The notes: generated by a model from the sequence alone, not told the origin. 39,316 nucleotides of DNA from Pontibacter sp. E15-1 (GCF_022601975.1 NZ_JAKVIR010000040.1:1-39316); one strand, 5' to 3'; numbered from the stretch's first letter, positions 16,270 to 25,213 are shown. Numbers and translations are program-made.

Positions 16270-16631
16270 TGAAAGTACTCTGTGACGTCCATATACCGCT
16301 TCGGCTCGTTAAATTCCTGCAACTGCATGGCGTGGAGGCGTATCACGTGAATAACATATTGGATAGTTTTTATACCTCAGATGGCGCTGTGGCCACGTAT
16401 GCTGACAAGCATCAGTTAATTGAAATCACGAAGGATGTGGATTTCAGAAACGCTTATTTCTTAAGCAAATCACCACAAAGGTTAATCAGGGTTTGTCTGG
16501 GCAATATGGCGACAAAAGAACTGAATGCTATTTTTGAAAAGTACCTGGAGCTACTCAAAAAATCATACCATACTACTGCTAGATTTTATATCGAAATAAG
16601 CCGTGAAAACGCGCTAGTTATTAATTCATAA
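16269..16631 (+). CDS. DUF5615 PIN-like toxin
   Basis: A 120-aa PIN-like domain protein of the DUF5615 family, the toxin half of DUF433/DUF5615 (VapBC45-type) modules; PIN toxins are Mg-dependent RNases. The acidic residues expected for metal binding are present: D6 in VLCDVHIP, D38 in TSDGAVATYAD, and D56/D58 in EITKDVDF. The protein is of normal length and shows no frameshift. Its usual antitoxin, upstream at 15468, carries a nonsense codon and is separated by an inserted gene, so either the toxin is inactive or silent, or another protein neutralises it. folD follows 27 nt downstream in the same direction. Confidence 0.8.
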   Translation: MKVLCDVHIPLRLVKFLQLHGVEAYHVNNILDSFYTSDGAVATYADKHQLIEITKDVDFRNAYFLSKSPQRLIRVCLGNMATKELNAIFEKYLELLKKSYHTTARFYIEISRENALVINS

Positions 16632-16658
16632 TTCTACATAAAAAGAATAAGCCAACAC

Positions 16659-17540
16659 ATGACCCTGCTCGACGGTAAAAAAACATCTGAAGCCATACAA
16701 CAAGAAATAGCTGCCGAAGTGGCTGAACTGAAAGCCGGTGGCGCACGAGCGCCGCACTTGGCCGCCATACTGGTCGGCAACGACGGCGGCTCCGTTACTT
16801 ATGTGAACAACAAGGTGCTGGCCTGCGAGCGTGTGGGCTTTGCGTCGTCATTGTTTCATTACGAAGACACCATCACGGAGGCAGAACTGCTGAACAAAAT
16901 AGAAGCGCTGAACCAGGACGATGCCATTGATGGCTTTATCGTGCAGTTGCCGCTCCCGAAGCACATCGACCCGGAGAAGGTGCTGGAGGCAATCGATCCG
17001 CAGAAAGACGTGGACGGTTTTCACCCGATGAACGTTGGCCGTATGGTGGCGGGCTTGCCAGCTTACCTGCCTGCCACGCCTGCCGGTATCCTGCAGTTGC
17101 TGGAGCGATACAAGATCGAGACGAGCGGTAAGCATTGTGTCGTGATTGGCCGCAGCAACATTGTGGGATCGCCGATGAGCATCCTGATGGCAAAAAGCGC
17201 CTATCCAGGAAACTGCACTGTAACCATCTGTCACAGCCGCACCGTGGACCTGCCGTCTTATACCCGTCAGGCCGATATCATCATCGCAGCCATCGGCAAG
17301 CCAGAGTTCGTAACAGCGGATATGGTGAAAGAGGGTGTTGTGGTGATTGACGTAGGCACCACCCGCGTGCCGGATGCCTCTCGCAAGTCAGGCTTCCGTC
17401 TGAAAGGTGATGTTAACTTTGACGAGGTGGCCCCTAAAAGCAGTTTCATCACCCCGGTGCCAGGCGGCGTTGGCCCGCTCACCATTGCCATGCTGCTGAA
17501 AAATACCTTAAAAGCTGCCAAGAAAGAGGTATACGCTTAG
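16659..17540 (+). CDS. folD: Bifunctional methylenetetrahydrofolate dehydrogenase/cyclohydrolase
   Basis: A 293-aa cytosolic enzyme converting 5,10-methylene-THF to 10-formyl-THF in two steps for one-carbon metabolism. The catalytic Tyr-Lys pair is visible as Y48-x-x-x-K52 (TYVNNK), followed by FIVQLPLPKHID, the signature DPQKDVDGFHPMNVGRM, and the NADP-binding segment VVIGRSNIVGSPMSILM. The C-terminal TPVPGGVGPLTIAMLLKNT motif is intact. Length is normal. The start ATG at 16659 is the first in-frame Met before LLDGKK. An intrinsic terminator (17586-17622) closes the gene, after a short stretch with GACACAA-type repeats. Confidence 0.97.
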   Translation: MTLLDGKKTSEAIQQEIAAEVAELKAGGARAPHLAAILVGNDGGSVTYVNNKVLACERVGFASSLFHYEDTITEAELLNKIEALNQDDAIDGFIVQLPLPKHIDPEKVLEAIDPQKDVDGFHPMNVGRMVAGLPAYLPATPAGILQLLERYKIETSGKHCVVIGRSNIVGSPMSILMAKSAYPGNCTVTICHSRTVDLPSYTRQADIIIAAIGKPEFVTADMVKEGVVVIDVGTTRVPDASRKSGFRLKGDVNFDEVAPKSSFITPVPGGVGPLTIAMLLKNTLKAAKKEVYA

Positions 17541-17560
17541 TTTTTGGACACACGTAGAAA

Positions 17561-17577
17561 GACGTAAGACACAAGAC
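17561..17577 (+). repeat. Short heptamer repeat tract after folD
   Basis: GACGTAAGACACAAGAC contains two to three GACACAA-like units directly after the folD stop. Longer tracts of the same type follow the genes ending at 27142 and 36994. Confidence 0.55.
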
Positions 17578-17585
17578 CATTATAA

Positions 17586-17622
17586 AAAGAACCCCGCAGT
17601 TGCTATACCTGCGGGGTTCTTT
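17586..17622 (+). terminator. Intrinsic terminator of folD
   Basis: A perfect 14-bp stem (AAAGAACCCCGCAG / CTGCGGGGTTCTTT) with a 9-nt loop, followed by GCTTTATA. Confidence 0.85.
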
Positions 17623-17674
17623 GCTTTATAAGGATTGGCTTCTGGTTGTGAAATCCCTTACTTTTAGCGCCTCC

Positions 17675-17740
17675 GAAGTGGATAATCTCCACTTCTTGCG
17701 GATGCCCCTCCTCGAAGGGGCAGGGGTGGGTTGTTTTTTA
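17675..17740 (+). repeat. G-rich intergenic repeat, copy 1
   Basis: A perfect hairpin (GAAGTGGA/TCCACTTC, 17675-17695) leads into CCCCTCCTCGAAGGGG and then CAGGGGTGGGTT followed by a T-run. The segment AGGGGCAGGGGTGGGTT and its T-run recur at 27309-27332. Confidence 0.65.
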
Positions 17741-17808
17741 CTTTTCCCGGATCAGCAAGCCTAAGTGCGCAAAATCTGTATGATTGCGGAATACAATTAA
17801 ACGACAAG

Positions 17809-20256
17809 CTAATGCGCACCTACATTCACGATATCGGCAAACACACCGGCGGCGGTTACTTCTGCACCTGCTCCTGGGCCTTTAACCACCATCGGCCGCT
17901 CGGAATACCGGTCAGTGGTGAAGGAAATGATGTTATCGCTGCCGGAGAGGGTATAGAACGGGTGACTTTCGTCTACCATTTGCAGGGAGATGGTAGCTTT
18001 GCCTTCATCCAGCGTGCCAATATAGCGGAGCGCCTTTCCGCTGCTTGCTGCATCCTGCTTTAGCGCTTCGAAATAATCCTCCGCTGCTTTGAGTTCGGTA
18101 TAAAACTCGGCCACTGAAGCTGCCTGCAAGCACGATGGCGGCAGGATATTGTCGATCTGCACATCCTTCGCCTCCAATGGATACCCGGCATCACGGGCCA
18201 GAATCAGCATTTTGCGCATGAAGTCCATTCCGCTGAGGTCGTCGCGCGGGTCTGGCTCAGTATACCCTTTATCCTGGGCCATCTTCACCACGTCATGGAA
18301 AGAGGCATCGCCTTTAAAGTTGTTGAAGATAAAGGAGATGGTTCCGGAAAGTATCGCCTCAATGCGCTGCACACGGTCCCCGCTCATCATCAGGTCCTTC
18401 AGCGTACGGACAATCGGCAGACCGGCACCAACATTGGTTTCGTAATAGAAGTCTACGCCATGCAGGAACGCTGTGTCTTTAAATAGTTTATACTGCTGAT
18501 AATCAGATGAATTGCCTATCTTGTTGCAAGTGACAATAGAGATGTTGGATTGAAACACTTCCTCATAAAAATGAATAGGGGCGGGGCTTGCCGTGTTGTC
18601 GGCCAGCACACAGTTGGGCAGGTTCAGCTGCTTCATCCGCTGCACAAAGTCTCCCAGGTTTGCTGGCTCCCCATGCGTTTCCAGCGCCTCCTTCCAGTTG
18701 TTGAGCGGGAGTCCGTCTGCGTCAAAAACCATTTGGCGGCTGTTGCTGATGCCTACCACTTTTACCTGTATGCCGTTGTGCTGTTGCAAAAAGGTCTGAT
18801 GCTCCAGCAACTGCCGGATCAGCGTCGTGCTGATGTTTCCGGTGCCAAGGCAAAAGAGGTGCAGCGTCTTCTTCAGTTCAGTGAAGAAGGCGTCGTGGAC
18901 GGTGTTCAGGGCTTTGGGCAGATCGTGACGCGAGATGATCACCGAGATGTTATACTCCGACGAGCCCTGCGCAATGGCGCGCACGTTCACACCGTTTCTG
19001 CCCAGGGCATGAAACAGCTTGCCGGAAATGCCGGGCGTCTCCTTCATGTTCTCGCCTACTATGGCCATCACGGCCAGGTCATGCTCTATCTCGGGCATTT
19101 CTAGTTTCTCGGCCTGCAGTTCCAGTTCAAACTCCTGCTCGATCAGCCTTTTCGCTTTCAGGGCATCGGCGGGATGTATGGCAAAGGTGATGCTGTGCTC
19201 GGAGGAAGCCTGCGTGATCAGGATCACGTTGATCTGCTCCCGCGACAATAGCGAAAACAGCCTGCCGCTATAGCCTGCCTTGCCCACCATGCCGCTGCCC
19301 TGCAGGTTGATGATGCTGGTCTCGTTGATAGAGGAGATACCTTTGATGGAAGAGCCGGAATTCTGGTTGTTGTGGCGGATGACTGTGCCCGCAAAGCCAG
19401 GGTTCCGTATGTTCCGGATCACGATCGGTATGCGTTTCAGGAAAGCCGGCGTCATGGACGGTGGATAGATTACACGGGCACCGAAGTAGGAGAGTTCCAT
19501 GGCCTCGGTATAGGAAAGCTCCGTCAGGGGGATCGCTTTCTTCACCATCTTGGGGTCGGCCGTCATCATGCCGTTCACATCCGTCCAGATCTGTATCTCC
19601 GCGCTGTTCAGGGCCGAGGCGATCAGGGCCGCCGTGTAGTCGCTTCCGCCGCGCCCCAGGGTGGTCAGTTGCCCCTGCTCGTCGCTGGAGATGAATCCGG
19701 TCACGAAAAGCAAATGGTTTTTATGCTCCGCATAAAAACTCTGGAGCAGGTGATTGGTTACCTCGGTCTGCACGCGGGCGTGGCCAAAGCTGCTGTCTGT
19801 TTTGATAAGCGGCGAAGCGTCTACAAACAGGGCCTCCGGGAAACGCTGCGACGCCGCCGCGCTCACCAGAAACGTGGCGCAGCGCTCGCCATAACTCAGC
19901 ACCAGGTCTTTGGTTTTGGGCGTGAGCTCACGCAACGAAGAAACTCCCTGCAGCAGGCCTTCCAAATCTCTGAAGTATTCCTTTAGCTGGCTAATAACAG
20001 GTTGCAGGTTCTCTTTCTGTAGGAGTCCGCGGGCCACTTCCAGGTGCTGCTGCTCCAGTTCCTCCAGATAATGGAGGTAATTTTTGCCATCGGCGGCAAT
20101 AGCCGCCGTGCTTGCCAGCAAGTTGGTCACGCCACTCATGGCGGATAACACAACGACGGGCTTCTCTTTTTTTGATTCTTCGGCAAGTATATCTAATAAC
20201 GTGAGAACATTTTTAACAGAGCCGACAGTTGTTCCCCCGAATTTCAGGACCTTCAT
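17809..20256 (-). CDS. thrA: Bifunctional aspartokinase/homoserine dehydrogenase
   Basis: An 815-aa fusion catalysing the first and third steps from aspartate to threonine/methionine. Residues 1-290 form the aspartokinase domain (KFGGTTVGSVKNV at the start, GRGGSDYTAALIA, WTDVNGMMTADPKMV). Two ACT units at about 310-450 (ITQASSEHSI and IAQGSSEYNISVI) are the expected site of threonine feedback. From about 460 comes homoserine dehydrogenase: Rossmann LGTGNISTTLIRQLL, VTCNKIG, ETNVGAGLPIVRTLKDL and GYTEPDPRDDLSGMD. The first motif reads KFGGTTV where KFGGTSV is usual, a conservative change. It is last in the AK-thrB-thrC-thrA order, 144 nt behind thrC, so it may also have its own promoter. The neighbouring stand-alone kinase (22694-24103) is a paralogue of its N-terminal half. 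Confidence 0.97.
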   Translation of the reverse strand: MKVLKFGGTTVGSVKNVLTLLDILAEESKKEKPVVVLSAMSGVTNLLASTAAIAADGKNYLHYLEELEQQHLEVARGLLQKENLQPVISQLKEYFRDLEGLLQGVSSLRELTPKTKDLVLSYGERCATFLVSAAASQRFPEALFVDASPLIKTDSSFGHARVQTEVTNHLLQSFYAEHKNHLLFVTGFISSDEQGQLTTLGRGGSDYTAALIASALNSAEIQIWTDVNGMMTADPKMVKKAIPLTELSYTEAMELSYFGARVIYPPSMTPAFLKRIPIVIRNIRNPGFAGTVIRHNNQNSGSSIKGISSINETSIINLQGSGMVGKAGYSGRLFSLLSREQINVILITQASSEHSITFAIHPADALKAKRLIEQEFELELQAEKLEMPEIEHDLAVMAIVGENMKETPGISGKLFHALGRNGVNVRAIAQGSSEYNISVIISRHDLPKALNTVHDAFFTELKKTLHLFCLGTGNISTTLIRQLLEHQTFLQQHNGIQVKVVGISNSRQMVFDADGLPLNNWKEALETHGEPANLGDFVQRMKQLNLPNCVLADNTASPAPIHFYEEVFQSNISIVTCNKIGNSSDYQQYKLFKDTAFLHGVDFYYETNVGAGLPIVRTLKDLMMSGDRVQRIEAILSGTISFIFNNFKGDASFHDVVKMAQDKGYTEPDPRDDLSGMDFMRKMLILARDAGYPLEAKDVQIDNILPPSCLQAASVAEFYTELKAAEDYFEALKQDAASSGKALRYIGTLDEGKATISLQMVDESHPFYTLSGSDNIISFTTDRYSERPMVVKGPGAGAEVTAAGVFADIVNVGAH

Positions 20257-20400
20257 AGAATTTGATTTGTGCTGGTATATGCGGGCAAGTTTCGCTTTGC
20301 GTGCCGCGCGTCTTTCCTTTGTTACTTATAAGGTATGCCCAAGGCTTTTTGCAATGTATGGGTGCCCAGGGCCACAGCCTGTACCGGTTTAAGGTTACAC

Positions 20401-21726
20401 TCAGGATGCGGTAAACAGTTTGTGCTGTTCATGCAGGAGCGCAGCCAGTTCCGAAAACTCATTTCCGATCCTTCTCGCTTGCTTGGGCCGGTTCAGGAAC
20501 GCCTGTAGCTGCTCCGGCAACGGAGTGTCCGTGCTCAGGATCTCGTCGATGGTTTGCTTGAACTTGGCGGGATGCGCTGTTTCCAGGAAAATACCCGATG
20601 TGCCCAAATCAGGCAGTTGCCGCAGCAGGCTGCTGTAAGCGATGGCCCCGTGCGGGTCGAGAAGGTAATCATCGTCTTGCTGCACCTGCCGAATGGTTTC
20701 CCTGATCTGTTCGTCTTCCATCCAGAACCCTTTGATGACCTCCTTCAGGGCCTGGTAATCCTGATTAAAGATTTCCTGAATGCGCGGGAAGTTGTTCGGG
20801 CTACCCACGTCCATGGCATTCGCGATGGTTGCCACAGAAGGGGCGGGGGTATAGTCGCCAGACTCGAGATAGGCCGGCACTACTTTGTTCAGGTTGGTGG
20901 CCGCGATGAAAAATTTCACGGGCAGGCCCATCTTCCGGGCCAGCACGCCTGCCGCCAGGTTACCGAAGTTTCCGCTGGGCACGGCAAACGTCACTTCCGC
21001 GTCAGCGTCAGGCTGCAGCTTGCGCCACTGCCCCCAGGCATGGAAATAGTAGACCATCTGCGGCAGCCAACGCGCCACGTTGATAGAGTTGGCGGACGAG
21101 AGTTGCATTTCCTTGGAAAGCTCCGGGTCAGAGAAGGCCTGCTTCACCAAATGCTGGCAGTCGTCGAAGGTGCCCGCCACAGCCACGGCATGTATGTTCT
21201 GCCCCAGCGTGGTGAACTGCATCTCCTGAATCTCACTCACGCCGCCCTCGGGGTATAAAATCACCACCTCAATGTTGTCAACGCCCAGAAAACCGTTGGC
21301 CACGGCGCTTCCCGTGTCGCCTGATGTGGCGACCAGCACCGTCACCGGCTTGTCAGGCTCTGCAAAAGCCTGCAGGCACCTGGACATAAACCGGGCACCC
21401 ACGTCTTTGAAGGCGCAGGTTGGGCCATGGAACAGCTCAAGGCTATAGATATCTTTCTTTACTTCAACCAGCGGAATCGGAAACGTGAACACCTCCTCGC
21501 AAATATCCTTCAGCGCCTCCGGGGTGATGTCCGGAACGGTATAGGGCTGCAGCACCTCAAAGGCAATCTGCGGCAGCGTCATGTCTGGCAGCGCCTCCAA
21601 AAAAGCAGCCGACAGGGTGGGGATGTGCTGGGGGAAGAAAAGGCCTTTATCGTGGGGCAAGCCTTTCACAACCGCCTCCTTAAAACTCATTTCCGGTGAC
21701 TGGCGGTTGGTGCTGTAATACTTCAT
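20401..21726 (-). CDS. thrC: Threonine synthase
   Basis: A 441-aa PLP enzyme turning O-phosphohomoserine into threonine. The N-terminal MKYYSTNRQSPEMSFKEAV and the PLP-lysine motif FHGPTCAFKDVGARFM are diagnostic, followed by VATSGDTGSAVANGFLG and VPSGNFGNLAAGVLA. The length fits the bacterial class of about 430 aa. Its start codon overlaps the thrB stop by 4 nt (ATGA, 21723-21726), which indicates translational coupling. thrA follows 144 nt downstream, a gap without a recognisable terminator. Confidence 0.97.
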   Translation of the reverse strand: MKYYSTNRQSPEMSFKEAVVKGLPHDKGLFFPQHIPTLSAAFLEALPDMTLPQIAFEVLQPYTVPDITPEALKDICEEVFTFPIPLVEVKKDIYSLELFHGPTCAFKDVGARFMSRCLQAFAEPDKPVTVLVATSGDTGSAVANGFLGVDNIEVVILYPEGGVSEIQEMQFTTLGQNIHAVAVAGTFDDCQHLVKQAFSDPELSKEMQLSSANSINVARWLPQMVYYFHAWGQWRKLQPDADAEVTFAVPSGNFGNLAAGVLARKMGLPVKFFIAATNLNKVVPAYLESGDYTPAPSVATIANAMDVGSPNNFPRIQEIFNQDYQALKEVIKGFWMEDEQIRETIRQVQQDDDYLLDPHGAIAYSSLLRQLPDLGTSGIFLETAHPAKFKQTIDEILSTDTPLPEQLQAFLNRPKQARRIGNEFSELAALLHEQHKLFTAS

Positions 21727-22682
21727 GATTGTGCGTGTAAGGTTGGTTGCTGGATAACGCGTGCCCCTTGCTCAGGCACTTGCGACACATAGGCATGCAA
21801 GTCGATGCCGCTGGATAAATAGACTTCCTCGATGGCTTTCCTCACTTTAAGGGCATCCTGCTCGGTGGCCGACAGGGCAAAGATCGAAGGACCCGAACCG
21901 GAAATGCCCGCTCCCAGGGCCCCGGCTTCGAGGGCAGCCTGTTTGGCCTGCTTGAACAGCGGGATGAGGAAGGCGCGTTCCGGCTCAAAAATCTCATCGT
22001 GGAGGCTGCGCCCGATCAGGGCATAGTCGCCTTTGAGCAGCCCGGCCATCAGGGCGGCCAGGTTGCCCCACTGCCGGATGCCTTTCTGCAGCGGGATGTC
22101 TTTTTTGAGGATGCTGCGGGCCAGCGAGGTCTTTAGCTCTACCTGCGGATGGGCCACGGTGCAATACAACTCGACAGGCACTCCCAGCGGAATCACATCC
22201 AGCGGGTCGTAGCTGCGCACCAGCACAAAGCCTCCCAACAGCGAGGGCGCCACGTTGTCGGCGTGGGCAGAGCCGGAAGCCAGCCGCTCACCTTCCATGG
22301 CGTACAGTACCAGCTCTTCGGTGGAAAAGGGGTGCCCGAGCAGCTCATTCACGGCGAAAGCGGCGGCGGCCGAACTGGCGGCACTGCTGCCCAAGCCACT
22401 GCCTACCGGCATACCTTTGTGCAGCTGCATCTCTATACCGAAGGATAAGTTCAGGTCTGCAAGCATTTTCTGGGCCACCACCCCGATCACGTTCTGGTCC
22501 GGGTGGTGGGAGAGGCCGCTGACACCCCTGATCTCGGAGATCTCGATGCCGGGTTTAGCTGTTTTGCGCACCCATACCTCATCGCCGGGCTGCTCCAGGG
22601 CAAAGCCCAGCACATCGAAGCCGCAGCAGACGTTGGCCACGGTGGCGGGTGCAAATACTTTTATATAGTCCAATGCATTCAT
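21723..22682 (-). CDS. thrB: Homoserine kinase
   Basis: A 319-aa GHMP-family kinase that phosphorylates homoserine. Visible motifs are KVFAPATVANVCCGFDVLGFAL at the N-terminus, the ATP-binding glycine/serine loop KGMPVGSGLGSSAASSAAA, and the C-terminal GALGAGISGSGPSIFAL. Length is normal. It starts 11 nt after the aspartokinase stop and overlaps thrC by 4 nt, so these three genes are one transcription unit. Its product is the direct substrate of the next enzyme, ThrC. Confidence 0.97.
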   Translation of the reverse strand: MNALDYIKVFAPATVANVCCGFDVLGFALEQPGDEVWVRKTAKPGIEISEIRGVSGLSHHPDQNVIGVVAQKMLADLNLSFGIEMQLHKGMPVGSGLGSSAASSAAAAFAVNELLGHPFSTEELVLYAMEGERLASGSAHADNVAPSLLGGFVLVRSYDPLDVIPLGVPVELYCTVAHPQVELKTSLARSILKKDIPLQKGIRQWGNLAALMAGLLKGDYALIGRSLHDEIFEPERAFLIPLFKQAKQAALEAGALGAGISGSGPSIFALSATEQDALKVRKAIEEVYLSSGIDLHAYVSQVPEQGARVIQQPTLHAQS

Positions 22683-22693
22683 GTATAAACTGC

Positions 22694-24103
22694 TTATGCC
22701 AGTGCTTTGGCAGATTTTTCTGTTTTTGCTAAAAAGAAGCTGTCGTGCAGCAGGTTTACCGCCGCTACCGAGTCGTTTCCGCTGATTACCAGCGAGATGT
22801 TGCGCTCGGTGGCACCCTGAGCGATGGCTCTGATGTTGATCTTGTGGTCGCCGAGGATGGAGAACATGGTGCCCGCGATGCCCGGCTGCTGGATCATCCC
22901 GTTCCCGACGATGGCCACGATGCTCATGTGCTGCTCCAGGTTCACGGGGTCTACCTCACCTGCGGCGATATGGTATTCAAACTCGCGCGTCAGGGCCTCC
23001 AGGGCCGCCGGGCCCTCGGTGTCTGCCAGGGCGATGGTGATGCTTTGCTCAGACGACGACTGCGTGATAAAGTAGATGTTGATGTTGCGGGTGGCCACGG
23101 CCTTGAACATGCGCATCGCGATGCCCGGCACGCCCACCATACCGCTTCCGCTCAGCGTGATCAGGGCGATGTTGTCGATACAGGAAACCCCTTTGATGAT
23201 GTTTGGCCCCGGTGCGGGTGTGGCGGTGATCAGCGTGCCCTGGTGCGCGGGGTTAAACGTGTTCTTCAGCATCAGCGGAATGTTCGCGCTCACCAGCGGG
23301 GCAATGGTGGGCGGGTACAGTACCTTCGCGCCAAAGTAAGCCAGCTCCATCGCCTCCTTGTAACTAAGCTCCTTTATAGAGTGTGCCGCCTTCACCTTGC
23401 GCGGGTCGGCGGTATACATGCCATCCACATCCGACCATACCTCCAGCCGCTCCGCACCCAGTGCCGCCGCGTAAATAGAGGCGCTGTAGTCGGAGCCGCC
23501 ACGGCCGAGCACGGAGGTTTTACCGGTCTCCGTCTGGGCGATAAAACCGGGCGCAACCACCAGGGCCGCATCCGGCATCTGCTCCTTGATGCGGGCGTAG
23601 GTCTTGCGCTGGTCTACTTTCGCGTTTAAATAATTACTGTCGGTGATGATATAGCTTCTGCTGTCTATCAGTGTGTTAGTGAGCCCCTGGTGCTGAAATC
23701 CCACAGACACGATGGCGGAGGAGAGCAGCTCGCCGTACGACATGATGCGGGCCTTGATGCTGTCGCTCAACTCGTCGAGCAGCATCACGCCCTGGCACAT
23801 GTCCTCCAACTCGCGGAGCAACAGCTTCACCCGTCCCTTCACCTCAATCTGGCTGCTGAAAGGTACCAGCAGGTCAATCGCCTCCATGTGCTTCGTCTCC
23901 AATTGCTGAATCACCTCGTGGTAGGAGGCGTCCTGCCGCGCCGCTTTCTGGAAGCAGGAGATCAGCATGTCCGTAACGCCCGACATGGCCGATACCACCA
24001 CCACCATCTGGTGCGGATAATTCTTTTCTTTTAAGACAGCGGCTATTTGCTGTATAGCTGCCGCGTTGGACACAGAGGTGCCGCCAAATTTTAAAACCAG
24101 CAT
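22694..24103 (-). CDS. Aspartokinase, monofunctional, ThrA-like
   Basis: A 469-aa aspartate kinase, first gene of the thr operon. Motifs: KFGGTSVSNAAAI (residues 5-17), GRGGSDYSASIYAA, WSDVDGMYTADPRKV, then two ACT units (FITQSSSEQSITIA and IAQGATERNISLVI), the usual feedback site for threonine or lysine. Its sequence runs parallel to the N-terminal 450 residues of ThrA encoded at the other end of the operon, and it stops where the homoserine dehydrogenase half would begin, so it looks like a duplicated kinase half. Bacterial lysC-type enzymes are usually shorter (about 410 aa); this one is of the ThrA/LysC-III class. Expression is probably governed by the leader at 24174-24314. The feedback ligand cannot be read from the sequence. 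Confidence 0.93.
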   Translation of the reverse strand: MLVLKFGGTSVSNAAAIQQIAAVLKEKNYPHQMVVVVSAMSGVTDMLISCFQKAARQDASYHEVIQQLETKHMEAIDLLVPFSSQIEVKGRVKLLLRELEDMCQGVMLLDELSDSIKARIMSYGELLSSAIVSVGFQHQGLTNTLIDSRSYIITDSNYLNAKVDQRKTYARIKEQMPDAALVVAPGFIAQTETGKTSVLGRGGSDYSASIYAAALGAERLEVWSDVDGMYTADPRKVKAAHSIKELSYKEAMELAYFGAKVLYPPTIAPLVSANIPLMLKNTFNPAHQGTLITATPAPGPNIIKGVSCIDNIALITLSGSGMVGVPGIAMRMFKAVATRNINIYFITQSSSEQSITIALADTEGPAALEALTREFEYHIAAGEVDPVNLEQHMSIVAIVGNGMIQQPGIAGTMFSILGDHKINIRAIAQGATERNISLVISGNDSVAAVNLLHDSFFLAKTEKSAKALA

Positions 24104-24173
24104 GAGGATGTATAAAATGCCTGATATAAGAAAAATTGCCTAACAGAAGGCCTAAACCGCAAGTGTTGCGATA

Positions 24174-24314
24174 TTAGAGAAGGGACGATATATGCAGTAG
24201 AACCCCCAAAGGGGTAATAATTGTAGCCGTGAAGAAAGCAGAAAAAAAAGGCGCAGTTCTCCCGTTCTTCAGAGAAGGCACCATGCGGTTCGATATGTTT
24301 TTTGCGCTGTTCAT
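24174..24314 (-). CDS. Candidate leader peptide of the thr operon, 46 aa
   Basis: A minus-strand ORF ends 70 nt before the aspartokinase start. Its middle encodes PFFSAFFTATIITP, with three threonine codons (ACG, ACA, ACC) and two isoleucine codons (ATT ATT) in a six-codon run, residues 29-34. Threonine and isoleucine are the amino acids sensed by thr attenuators. A TACTTTG -7-like box (24329-24335) sits about 15 nt upstream of the ATG, so the ORF would begin almost at the transcript start. An intrinsic terminator (24242-24282) lies inside the ORF, ahead of the Thr/Ile codons, and small hairpins (ACCCC/GGGGT and CGCAA/TTGCG) follow them. A role in attenuation is likely, but the order of parts differs from the enterobacterial model. 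Confidence 0.55.
   Translation of the reverse strand: MNSAKNISNRMVPSLKNGRTAPFFSAFFTATIITPLGVLLHISSLL
24242..24282 (-). terminator. Intrinsic terminator in the thr leader (attenuator candidate)
   Basis: On the minus strand, GGTGC and TTCTC pair with GAGAA and GCGCC around a short loop, followed by eight T. It lies between the presumed promoter and the aspartokinase gene, so it must be read through for the operon to be expressed. Confidence 0.7.
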
Positions 24315-24547
24315 TGCTTACGATGCTACAAAGTACTACCTGTTTTATAGAATTGCTAATTTTTGTAAATTTTTATTGTGAAACAAGTAAAGGTGGAGAT
24401 GGCGGCCGGGGCGGCACGGAACGTTAAAGTGCGTGCTGAATGTTGCTTTTTTAGCTAAATTGCGCATTCTGCAAACGGGAGTGCGCTTCTGTTTGCCAGC
24501 AAAACAAAAACAGGCCTGTAGGGTGGTATACCCGTGGCCGCAACACA

Positions 24548-25207
24548 TTGATCTTGGAAATTACGAAAGCATATAAATCCGCCTCCATCCACACCGTGCC
24601 CAAAGACGGCAGCGAGCTCCCTTTGATGGAGGCTTTCTATACCATACAGGGCGAGGGTGCCAACACTGGCACCGCCGCTTACTTTATACGCCTAGGCGGC
24701 TGCGACGTGGGCTGCCACTGGTGCGACGTGAAGGAATCGTGGGATGCGGAACTGCACCCGCTCACGCAAGTGGAGGAAATCGTGGAAATGGCCACGGCCT
24801 TTCCGGGCAAGGCCGTGGTGATTACCGGCGGGGAACCGCTGCTCTACAACATGCAACCCTTGACGGCGCAACTGCAGCAGCGGGGCATCAAAACCATGAT
24901 CGAAACCTCCGGTGCCTATCCGCTGAGCGGAAACTGGGACTGGGTCTGCCTCTCGCCTAAAAAGTTTAAAGCGCCCGACGCCTCCGTGTATCCTTTTGCA
25001 CATGAGCTGAAAGTCATTATCTTTAACAAAAGTGACTTTGCGTGGGCCGAAGAGCACGCGGCGCTTGTAGGCGACGACTGTCTGCTATACCTACAGCCCG
25101 AGTGGAGCAAGGCCGACGCCATCATGCCGCTGATCGTGGAATTTGTGAAGCTCCACCCGAAGTGGCGCGTCTCGCTGCAGACGCACAAGTATATGGATAT
25201 CCCTTAA
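24548..25207 (+). CDS. queE: 7-carboxy-7-deazaguanine synthase (radical SAM)
   Basis: A 219-aa radical SAM enzyme making 7-carboxy-7-deazaguanine from 6-carboxytetrahydropterin, a step towards queuosine tRNA modification. The Fe-S cysteines are C52, C56 and C59 in GGCDVGCHWCDVKESW (CxxxCxxC), preceded by EAFYTIQGEGANTGTAAYFIRLG and followed by VVITGGEPLLYNMQPL. The start is unusual: the frame has no ATG before the conserved core, and translation probably begins at TTG 24548 or TTG 24554 (the LEITKAYKSASIHTVP region is already family-like). I see no preQ1 riboswitch in the 230 nt upstream. The OmpA-family gene starts 6 nt after the stop, so the two are likely co-transcribed. Confidence 0.93.
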   Translation: MILEITKAYKSASIHTVPKDGSELPLMEAFYTIQGEGANTGTAAYFIRLGGCDVGCHWCDVKESWDAELHPLTQVEEIVEMATAFPGKAVVITGGEPLLYNMQPLTAQLQQRGIKTMIETSGAYPLSGNWDWVCLSPKKFKAPDASVYPFAHELKVIIFNKSDFAWAEEHAALVGDDCLLYLQPEWSKADAIMPLIVEFVKLHPKWRVSLQTHKYMDIP

Positions 25208-25213
25208 AACCCT

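Noticed and set aside
24315..24547. Possible preQ1 riboswitch upstream of queE
   Set aside because: The preQ1-I core (a short C-rich loop and A-rich tail pairing with a hairpin) is not found; there is only a GCGCA/TGCGC hairpin.
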